A DNA stretch of 5,155 bases from Bacillota bacterium (GTDB lineage Bacteria > Bacillota > Clostridia > Peptostreptococcales > Anaerovoracaceae). The stretch is taken from NCBI GenBank assembly GCA_017619985.1, contig JAFZRG010000123.1, forward strand, positions 1-5,155, in the 5' to 3' direction. Below are positions 1-5,155 of this stretch, in pieces. Below the pieces are notes generated by a model. That model made no database searches and was not told where the DNA came from. It saw only the letters and a list, made by a program, of their open reading frames with translations. A program made the position numbers and the translations under genes. The first letter of the stretch is position 1, and each line of letters starts with the position of its first letter.

Positions 1-2
1 AC

Positions 3-1271
3 CGCTATTACGCGCAGTTCGAGCAGAAATACCTGGCGGAACAGCGCCGCAGCGAATTCCCCATCATCAACCAGATGCACGAGATCGAGACGCAGGCGGA
101 CTTCCCCACGTCTCTGTCCATCGGCATCGGCGTGGGCGGCAGCAGCTTCTCGCATATCCAGTCCCTGGCTGAGGAGGCCATGGATCTGGCGCTCGGCAGA
201 GGCGGCGACCAGGTCGTCATCAAGCACGAGAGCGGCGATATCGAATATTTCGGCGGATCGCTGCCGACGGTCGAAAAACGGAACAAGGGCAGAGCCCGCA
301 TCATGGCCCACGCCCTGATGCAGCTCGTCAAGAGCTCCGACCGGGTCTTCATCATGGGTCACGCGAGACCCGACCTGGACTCCATCGGCGCCGCGATCGG
401 CATGTACACCTTCGCCAAGAGCGCGGGCGTTTCCACCGACATCATCCTGGACAACGTGGGCACGGCCATCGACATCATCTACGAAGCAGCGCTGAAGACC
501 GGCCGCTACAGCTTTATCAGCGGCGAAAAGGCGGAGCAGCTCGCGACGGAGAACACGCTGGTCATCCTCGTGGATTCCCACATCCCGGCGATCGCGGAAT
601 ACCCGCCCATCCTGCAGCAGGTCAAGCGGATCGCGGTCATCGACCACCACAGAAAGTCGAAGGACGCCGTGGAGAACCCGACGCTGATGCACATGGAGAC
701 TTACGCGTCTTCCGCCAGCGAGCTCGTTACGGAACTGCTGCAGTACGCCGTGGACAAGAGCGACATCGACAAGTTCGACGCGGACGCGCTGCTGGCCGGC
801 ATCACGGTCGATACGAAGGGCTTCGCCATCAATACGGGCGTCCGCACGTTCGACGCTGCCAGCTGGCTGAGGCGCATGGGCGCGGATAACGCCAACGTGC
901 GCAGTTTCTTCAAACTCAAGCTGGATTTCGTCAAGAAAAAGAGCAATATCATGGCGAACGCCGAGATCCTCGGCGGGGGCGTGGCGGTCGCCTACACGAA
1001 GGACAGTGACCCCGCCATGCAGATCCTGGTGGCGCAGGCCGCCGACGAACTGCTGGACGTGCGGGGCGTGCATACGGCCTTCGCGGCAGGCAGAGGCAAA
1101 GACCTGACGATGGTCTCCGCCCGTTCGCTCGGACAGGTGAACGTGCAGACCGTCATGGAAAAACTGGGCGGGGGCGGACATCTGAACATCGCTGCCGCGC
1201 AGGTGGAGGAAGGCCCGGAGGAAGCGATCGCCAGAGTCGTCTCCGTCATGAGAGAAGCCGGTCTTTTGTAG
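3..1271 (+). CDS. gdpP: GdpP-type c-di-AMP phosphodiesterase (DHH/DHHA1), 5' partial
   Basis: This is a membrane-anchored phosphodiesterase that hydrolyses the second messenger c-di-AMP to pApA, which in Bacillota affects potassium balance, osmotic state and cell-wall stress. The reading frame is already open at base 3, and 422 codons are visible; B. subtilis GdpP has about 659 residues, so the two N-terminal membrane helices and the PAS domain lie upstream. Visible residues 1-85 are the end of the degenerate GGDEF domain (FPTSLSIGIGVGG around 43-55). The DHH domain follows, with GHARPDLDS (H120, D124, D126), VDSH (D191), DHH at 214-216 and VDTKG (D270), so all expected metal ligands are present. 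The DHHA1 domain carries SARS near 371 and GGGGH at 389-393. The family assignment is strong. The true start is outside the window. bL9 follows after 30 bases, as in other Bacillota. Confidence 0.96.
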   Translation, partial: RYYAQFEQKYLAEQRRSEFPIINQMHEIETQADFPTSLSIGIGVGGSSFSHIQSLAEEAMDLALGRGGDQVVIKHESGDIEYFGGSLPTVEKRNKGRARIMAHALMQLVKSSDRVFIMGHARPDLDSIGAAIGMYTFAKSAGVSTDIILDNVGTAIDIIYEAALKTGRYSFISGEKAEQLATENTLVILVDSHIPAIAEYPPILQQVKRIAVIDHHRKSKDAVENPTLMHMETYASSASELVTELLQYAVDKSDIDKFDADALLAGITVDTKGFAINTGVRTFDAASWLRRMGADNANVRSFFKLKLDFVKKKSNIMANAEILGGGVAVAYTKDSDPAMQILVAQAADELLDVRGVHTAFAAGRGKDLTMVSARSLGQVNVQTVMEKLGGGGHLNIAAAQVEEGPEEAIARVVSVMREAGLL

Positions 1272-1276
1272 ACCGG
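1258..1276 (+). other. Small stem-loop spanning the gdpP stop codon
   Basis: A perfect 7-bp inverted repeat, CCGGTCT with AGACCGG, encloses a 5-base loop (TTTGT). It covers the last codons and the TAG stop of gdpP. No run of T follows, so it does not look like a rho-independent terminator, and the operon probably reads through. It could affect mRNA stability or set different levels of gdpP and rplI. A 7-bp stem with a short loop is also expected about once or twice by chance in 5 kb, so a function is not established. Confidence 0.4.
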
Positions 1277-1284
1277 GTCACGAT

Positions 1285-1292
1285 AGAAAGGA
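1285..1292 (+). promoter_or_regulatory. Ribosome binding site of rplI
   Basis: AGAAAGGA lies 9 bases before the ATG at 1302, a good Shine-Dalgarno match and spacing. The 30-base gap between gdpP and rplI is fully taken up by the stem-loop and this site. I see no -10/-35 promoter pair in it. Confidence 0.8.
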
Positions 1293-1301
1293 ACCGATAC
1301 T

Positions 1302-1748
1302 ATGCAGGTCATTTTACTGAAGGACGTCAAAGGACAGGGCAAGGCCGGACAGGTCGTGAAAGTGAGCGACGGATACGCGCGCAACATGCTGTTCCCCAGA
1401 AAGCTGGCGATGGAAGCGACGCCTGCCAACATGAAGGTCCTGGAGAGAGAAAGAGAAAAGATCGAGGCGCAGAGAGCGATCGACAAGCAGGTCGCTGAGG
1501 AGATCAAAGCGAAGATCGAAGCGAAGACCGTCAAAGTCGTCTCCAAGGCCGGTGAGAACGGCCGCCTGTTCGGTGCGGTCACGTCCAAGGACATCGCGGA
1601 AGCGATCCAGAAGGAATTCCTCGTGGAACTGGACAAGAAGAAGATCGACCTCGACGCACCGATCAAGCAGACGGGCATCACGGAAGTGACCCTGAAGCTC
1701 TTCCCCGGCGTGCAGGCGAAGTGCAAAGTAGACGTGGAAACGGAATAA
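1302..1748 (+). CDS. rplI: Large ribosomal subunit protein bL9
   Basis: bL9 binds 23S rRNA at the base of the L1 stalk and extends from the 50S surface, where it helps hold the reading frame and separate neighbouring ribosomes. At 148 residues it has the usual family length. The N-terminal rRNA-binding domain (1-50) starts MQVILLKDVKGQGKAG and contains the bL9 signature around GYARNML (25-31). A long charged connecting helix rich in Glu, Lys and Arg spans about 45-75. The C-terminal domain contains NGRLFGAVTSKDIAEAI (86-102) and GVQAKCKV (136-143). One small difference is Lys34, in FPRKLAMEAT, where many homologues have glycine. The start is fixed by a good ribosome binding site and the conserved N-terminus. 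It lies between gdpP and dnaB in the standard Bacillota order. Confidence 0.98.
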   Translation: MQVILLKDVKGQGKAGQVVKVSDGYARNMLFPRKLAMEATPANMKVLEREREKIEAQRAIDKQVAEEIKAKIEAKTVKVVSKAGENGRLFGAVTSKDIAEAIQKEFLVELDKKKIDLDAPIKQTGITEVTLKLFPGVQAKCKVDVETE

Positions 1749-1752
1749 ACGC

Positions 1753-1760
1753 GGAAGGTG
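1753..1760 (+). promoter_or_regulatory. Ribosome binding site of dnaB, deciding its start
   Basis: GGAAGGTG is a strong Shine-Dalgarno match, 6 bases before the ATG at 1767. The in-frame GTG at 1758-1760 lies inside this site, so it cannot be the start codon served by it. This favours the ATG at 1767. A further in-frame ATG at 1776 is 15 bases away from the site and less well placed. Confidence 0.8.
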
Positions 1761-1766
1761 CAGAAA

Positions 1767-3119
1767 ATGAGCCAGATGGAACGCATCCCGCCTCACAGTG
1801 ACGAGGCGGAAAAAAGCGTGCTCGGCGCCGTCCTGATCGATCAGGACGCGTTCTATGCGGTCTCGGAGATCCTGAAACCCGACGATTTCTATCCCGAGAG
1901 CCATAAGGAGATCTATCGCAGCATGATGGATCTGTACTCGCGCAGCGAGCCTATCGACGCCGTCACCGTGTCGGAGAGCTTAAAGCGCAGAAACAGCCTG
2001 GAAGCCGTAGGCGGCCGGGCATATATCGCTTTTTTGTCCACCGTCGTGCCGACGACAGCGAACGCGGCGCAGTACGCCCGCATCGTGGCGGAAAAGGCCA
2101 TGCTGCGGCGGCTGATCACGGCCGCTTCGGACATCGTGGAAAAGAGCTACGAAGAGAAGCTCGAGGCCGACAAGGTCGTCGATTACGCGGAAGCAACGAT
2201 CTTCGACGTCGCGAAGACGAAGCAGACGACGGAATATTCGGATCTGCGCGACGTTCTGAGCACGAACCTCGAAACGATCAAGGAGGCGAGAGCGCAGGGC
2301 GGCGCGATGCCGGGCCTCGCCACGCACTTCAAGGATCTGGACAGCAAGCTGAACGGTCTGCACAAATCCGACCTGATCATCATCGCGGCCCGTCCGTCCA
2401 TGGGCAAGACCGCGCTCGCCCTGAACATCGCCCAGAACGTGGCGATGAAGGACGATAAGAGGGTGGTCATCTTCTCTCTGGAAATGGCGAAGGAAGCTCT
2501 CGGCAACCGTCTCATCGCCATGGACGCCAGGGTGAACAGCAAGAAGCTGGAGAGCGGCGACCTGACCGACGAAGAACTCGACGACGTCCTGGAATCCATC
2601 GGGCGCATGTCCGAAAAGGACATCATCATCGACGCGACACCGGGTATCGGCGTGATGGAGATGCGCAACAAATGCAGGCGCATCAACGCGCAGCGCAGGA
2701 TAGACCTCATCATCGTGGACTATCTGCAGATCATGTCCGCGGACATCCGCGGCGAGAGCCGCCAGCAGGAAGTCTCCACGATCTCCCGCTACTTAAAGCA
2801 GCTGGCCAGAGAGATGGAATGCCCCGTCGTCGTGCTGTCCCAGCTTTCCCGTTCGTCGGAAAAGCAGCAGGCGCACCCGCGCAGGCCCATCCTTTCCGAC
2901 CTCCGCGATTCCGGCGCCATCGAGCAGGACGCCGACGTGGTCATCTTCCTGCACAGGGAAGACTACTACAACAAGGATGTCGAAGATAAGCAGAGAAACG
3001 TATGCGAAGTGATCATCGCCAAGCAGAGAAACGGTGAGACGGATACGGTCACGCTTACGTGGATCCCGCAGTTTACGAAGTTTGCAAACCGCTACACGGG
3101 CGACGCGATCCCCGAATAG
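1767..3119 (+). CDS. dnaB: Replicative DNA helicase DnaB (B. subtilis DnaC)
   Basis: This is the hexameric 5'-3' helicase that unwinds DNA at the replication fork and recruits primase. From the ATG at 1767 it has 450 residues, a normal length (B. subtilis DnaC has 454). The N-terminal domain (about 5-105) begins with the typical IPPHSDEAEKSVLGA and carries LKPDDFY at 36-42. A linker leads to the RecA-like domain from about 180, with LDSKLNGLHKSDLIIIAARP before the Walker A motif SMGKT (211-215). Further motifs are SLEM (237-240), Walker B LIIVDYLQ (314-321, D318), VLSQLSR (356-362), LRDSGAIEQDADVV (379-392) and KQRNG (419-423), which holds the likely arginine finger. No intein or key-residue loss is visible. 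The next gene, a probable helicase-loading protein, starts 6 bases after the stop. An alternative GTG start at 1758 would add three residues. Confidence 0.98.
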   Translation: MSQMERIPPHSDEAEKSVLGAVLIDQDAFYAVSEILKPDDFYPESHKEIYRSMMDLYSRSEPIDAVTVSESLKRRNSLEAVGGRAYIAFLSTVVPTTANAAQYARIVAEKAMLRRLITAASDIVEKSYEEKLEADKVVDYAEATIFDVAKTKQTTEYSDLRDVLSTNLETIKEARAQGGAMPGLATHFKDLDSKLNGLHKSDLIIIAARPSMGKTALALNIAQNVAMKDDKRVVIFSLEMAKEALGNRLIAMDARVNSKKLESGDLTDEELDDVLESIGRMSEKDIIIDATPGIGVMEMRNKCRRINAQRRIDLIIVDYLQIMSADIRGESRQQEVSTISRYLKQLAREMECPVVVLSQLSRSSEKQQAHPRRPILSDLRDSGAIEQDADVVIFLHREDYYNKDVEDKQRNVCEVIIAKQRNGETDTVTLTWIPQFTKFANRYTGDAIPE

Positions 3120-3120
3120 G
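3116..3120 (+). promoter_or_regulatory. Weak ribosome binding site of the DnaD-like gene
   Basis: ATAGG overlaps the dnaB stop codon and lies 5 bases before the ATG at 3126. The match is poor, so translation of the DnaD-like gene probably depends on ribosomes finishing dnaB. The start itself is supported by the DnaD-type N-terminus of the product. Confidence 0.45.
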
Positions 3121-3125
3121 CAGTC

Positions 3126-4373
3126 ATGGAATACAACAGACAGAACGTCTCCAACTATTATCTGTACGATACGCAGGTCGAGAACCTCTTTCTCGCGGAA
3201 TATATGGCGTCGGCTCCCGGCGAATACGTCAAGGCGTATCTGCTGGCGTCCATGTACGCCCAGCTGAACATGCCCGCGGACGACCGCATGATCGCCCGCG
3301 CAGTCGGCATGGCTCCGGAAAACATGCCGGAATGCTGGTCGTACTGGGAAGGCCGCGGCGTCGTTCGCCGCATTTACGCGGATCCCGAGGACAGAGACAG
3401 TTACAGCGTCGAATTCGTGAACTTGAAGGAAGAGGTCTTCGGGTCACGCGAACCGTCGGGAAAGAAGGCTGCGGCCGCGCGCATGGACGACAAGGAACTG
3501 GCGAGACTGTACCGCGACGTGGAAGCCGCTGCCGGCCGCATGCTGGAAGCGACGGAACCCGAAGAGATCGCGTCGTGGCTCTCCGAATACGCCATGACCC
3601 CGGAGTTCATCCTCTGCGGGTATAGATTCTGCGCTGCCAGGCGCAGGAGCACGCGCTGCCGCTACGTCGGCACCGTGCTGAAGGACTGGAAATCCAAGGG
3701 GCTTTCGAATCCCGCCCAGGTCGAGGAATACCTGCAGGGCATGGACCGTCATTACGATCTGCAGCGCAGGATCTTCAAGGAGCTCGGCTTCACCCGCTCT
3801 GCGACCGAAGAGGAAAAGCGCATCATGAACAAGTGGTTCGACGAATACGGCTTCGACCTGGATAAGATCCGCGAAGCCTGCGGCAAGACAGCCGGCATCG
3901 CGAATCCGAACATCAATTACGTGGACGCCGTGCTCACCGCCTGGTTCAAAGAGAGCGGCAGGGCGCCCGAAGACGACGCGCAGCTGCTGACGGCAAAGAT
4001 CGAAAAGCTCTACGAGCAGGACCGACTGCGGAACGCGGAAAAAACAAAACAGATCCGTTCCGAGATCTTCACGAAATTGCCAAGGATACGGAGTATCCTG
4101 GAAGAGATCCGGACATGCAGTTTCGACGCGTCCAAGTACCTGCTGATGGGCGAATCCGGCAAGGCGCCCGCCGCCAGGGAACGCGCGAAGATCGAGGCGC
4201 TGAGAAAAGAGCGCGATGACCTGCTGGCCCGCGCGGGATATCCCGTGAACGCGCTCGAGACCATCTACACCTGCAGCAAATGCAGGGATACGGGTCAATT
4301 GGAAGACGGCAGCCGCTGTTCCTGCTACAGGGATAAGATGCGCCTGCTGACGAACCGAGAAGGAAGAGAATGA
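3126..4373 (+). CDS. DnaD-family replication protein with a DnaI-like zinc-binding C-terminus
   Basis: This is a probable replication initiation/restart protein that helps place DnaB on DNA, 415 residues long. Residues 17-105 resemble the DnaD N-terminal winged helix (VENLFLAEYM, GEYVKAYLL). Two DDBH2 domains follow, at about 125-205 and 210-278; each ends in the typical YxxxxLxxW motif, YVGTVLKDW at 180-188 and YVDAVLTAW at 265-273. This two-domain layout is usual for clostridial DnaD proteins. Residues 285-406 do not belong to that family. They resemble the start of DnaI/DnaC-type helicase loaders: a charged helical region, then RAGYPVNALETIY and a zinc-type cluster with C383, C386, C398 and C400 (CSKCRDTG...CSCY). 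In a loader an AAA+ ATPase would follow, but the protein stops at 415 with REGRE and has no Walker motif. DnaD assignment is firm; the loader-like tail rests on motif recall. Its stop overlaps the next start. Confidence 0.88.
   Translation: MEYNRQNVSNYYLYDTQVENLFLAEYMASAPGEYVKAYLLASMYAQLNMPADDRMIARAVGMAPENMPECWSYWEGRGVVRRIYADPEDRDSYSVEFVNLKEEVFGSREPSGKKAAAARMDDKELARLYRDVEAAAGRMLEATEPEEIASWLSEYAMTPEFILCGYRFCAARRRSTRCRYVGTVLKDWKSKGLSNPAQVEEYLQGMDRHYDLQRRIFKELGFTRSATEEEKRIMNKWFDEYGFDLDKIREACGKTAGIANPNINYVDAVLTAWFKESGRAPEDDAQLLTAKIEKLYEQDRLRNAEKTKQIRSEIFTKLPRIRSILEEIRTCSFDASKYLLMGESGKAPAARERAKIEALRKERDDLLARAGYPVNALETIYTCSKCRDTGQLEDGSRCSCYRDKMRLLTNREGRE
4360..4366 (+). promoter_or_regulatory. Ribosome binding site inside the end of the DnaD-like gene
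   Basis: AAGGAAG sits just before the ATG at 4370, with the AGGA core 5 bases away. It lies within the codons for the last residues of the DnaD-like protein (REGRE). The following ATGA overlap (4370-4373) suggests coupled translation of the two genes. Confidence 0.65.
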
Positions 4374-5155
4374 CGGAAGAGAAACCTGTAAATCAGAATA
4401 TGGAGAATACCGCGCCGCTGGATCAGGAAGGCGTCCGCAAGGAACTGGACGAACTGGTGCAGAGCAAGCTGGAACAGCTCGATGAGAAACTGGACGTGCA
4501 GGCATTCGAGGACGAATTCAGCGCGAAGGCCCGTCAGCTGCAGAAGGCAAAGGAGAAGCACTACCAGCGCAAGGGCAGAAGAAGGAGCGAAGAGACCGGC
4601 CGCGATTCCGAGCACGGCAGGGTGTACGCGGCAGCATCCGCAGCAGCCAGAAAGATCGCTTCGTACCGGCCTGTGGGCGAAAGCTTCCTCCACCGGACCT
4701 GGCGCCTCGTGCGGCAGCTGAAAGCGGCCCGCCGCGATATGGCCGGCAAGGACTGGATGACCCGCGAGAGGCGCAGCGCCGCCTATGCGGCCTGCGTGGA
4801 CGATTGCTGGGGTCCCGTCATAGATGGCTGGGACAGCATCTGGACGTGCGCCTGGAATTTCCTGGCCCGTCTGGCGGAAGACTCGTGGGATCTGTGCCTC
4901 ATCGTCGCAGACGCCGTGATCGCCGCCGTTTACTACCTCGGCAGTTTCTTCTACTACATCTGGGATCTGCTCTGGGACGTGCGCTACTGGATCGAGCAGC
5001 ACAAGCGCTCGCTCGTGACCGCTTTCACCATGCTGGTCGTGATCGGCGCGGCTTCGTTCGTGCTGATCAAATCGTCCACGGCATACGAATACAGTTACCA
5101 CGGCAAACTGCTGGGCACTGCCCGGAGCGTGGATGACGTGTACAGGACCATCGAC
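4370..5155 (+). CDS. Membrane-anchored protein, probable G5/M23-type cell-wall protein, 3' partial
   Basis: The frame is open from the ATG at 4370 to the window end, 262 codons. Residues 20-66 are highly charged and probably coiled-coil, followed by a basic patch (HYQRKGRRR, 64-72). Residues 84-140 are helical and rich in Ala and Arg. Residues 147-207 are unusually aromatic, with eight tryptophans and a hydrophobic core at 175-197 interrupted by D181. After HKR (211-213) comes a clear transmembrane helix at about 215-233. The sequence just outside it, AYEYSYHGKLLGTARSVDDVY (start at 238), resembles the beginning of the extracytoplasmic part of clostridial G5-domain/M23 peptidase proteins. If so, the missing part would hold G5 or LysM repeats and a peptidoglycan endopeptidase, but no catalytic residue is visible here. 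Topology is probably N-terminus inside; the 175-197 stretch could be a second membrane segment and change that. It starts 4 bases inside the upstream gene. Confidence 0.75.
   Translation, partial: MTEEKPVNQNMENTAPLDQEGVRKELDELVQSKLEQLDEKLDVQAFEDEFSAKARQLQKAKEKHYQRKGRRRSEETGRDSEHGRVYAAASAAARKIASYRPVGESFLHRTWRLVRQLKAARRDMAGKDWMTRERRSAAYAACVDDCWGPVIDGWDSIWTCAWNFLARLAEDSWDLCLIVADAVIAAVYYLGSFFYYIWDLLWDVRYWIEQHKRSLVTAFTMLVVIGAASFVLIKSSTAYEYSYHGKLLGTARSVDDVYRTID

Noticed and set aside
1272..1301. A promoter or terminator between gdpP and rplI
   Set aside because: The gap is only 30 bases, holds the stem-loop end and the ribosome binding site, and shows neither a -10/-35 pair nor a T run.
3498..3959. 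Two DDBH2 domains in one protein as a novelty
   Set aside because: Tandem DDBH2 domains are the ordinary arrangement in clostridial DnaD-domain proteins; only the C-terminal extension is unusual.
4083..4099. Perfect 7-bp inverted repeat AGGATAC/GTATCCT with a 3-base loop inside the DnaD-like gene
   Set aside because: It lies within coding sequence, has no T run, and one or two such stems are expected by chance in a window of this size.
4272..4373. A frameshift hiding a full DnaI ATPase after the zinc cluster
   Set aside because: The sequence after the stop is an unrelated membrane protein with its own ribosome binding site, and no Walker A or B motif appears in the 785 bases that follow.
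3444..4505. Long antisense open frame (353 codons) opposite the DnaD-like gene, and similar ones at 992-1786, 1314-1904 and 4325-5101
   Set aside because: They lie opposite convincing + strand genes. The GC-rich codon use of those genes contains few TTA, CTA or TCA codons, so stops are rare on the opposite strand. The products look like no known family.
1..5155. Defence system, mobile element, CRISPR array or horizontally acquired cargo
   Set aside because: All genes are core or envelope functions on one strand with similar codon use, and I saw no direct repeats, transposase, integrase or repeat-spacer structure.

Overview
The window looks like part of the chromosome of a GC-rich member of the Bacillota, most likely class Clostridia and possibly a Lachnospiraceae relative. 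The evidence is the gene order gdpP-rplI-dnaB, which is a core Bacillota arrangement, together with a clostridial-type DnaD-domain protein downstream. All five genes are on the + strand and tightly packed. The gaps are 30, 18 and 6 bases, followed by a 4-base overlap, so the block reads as one operon. No stretch longer than 30 bases lacks a gene. I see no tRNA, rRNA, mobile element, CRISPR array, convincing promoter or rho-independent terminator.

Layout: (1) 3-1271 is the C-terminal two thirds of GdpP, the membrane-bound c-di-AMP phosphodiesterase, entering the window inside its degenerate GGDEF domain and carrying an intact DHH/DHHA1 catalytic part. (2) 1302-1748 is ribosomal protein bL9. 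(3) 1767-3119 is the replicative helicase DnaB (called DnaC in Bacillus subtilis). Its start is best placed at the ATG at 1767, because the GTG at 1758 lies inside the Shine-Dalgarno sequence. (4) 3126-4373 is a DnaD-family replication initiation protein with an N-terminal winged helix and two DDBH2 domains. Its C-terminus resembles the helical and zinc-binding N-terminal half of a DnaI-type helicase loader, but no AAA+ ATPase follows. (5) 4370-5155 is the start of a membrane protein that runs off the window. It has a coiled-coil, basic cytoplasmic part, a tryptophan-rich stretch, one clear transmembrane helix, and the beginning of an extracytoplasmic region resembling clostridial G5/M23 cell-wall proteins.

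How they fit together: GdpP sets c-di-AMP levels, bL9 is part of the large ribosomal subunit, DnaB unwinds DNA at the fork, and the DnaD-like protein probably helps load DnaB. The last gene probably acts at the cell envelope. The most notable observation is the apparent fusion of a DnaD-like protein to the ATPase-less N-terminal part of a helicase loader, directly downstream of the helicase gene. The rest of the window is ordinary core-genome content.
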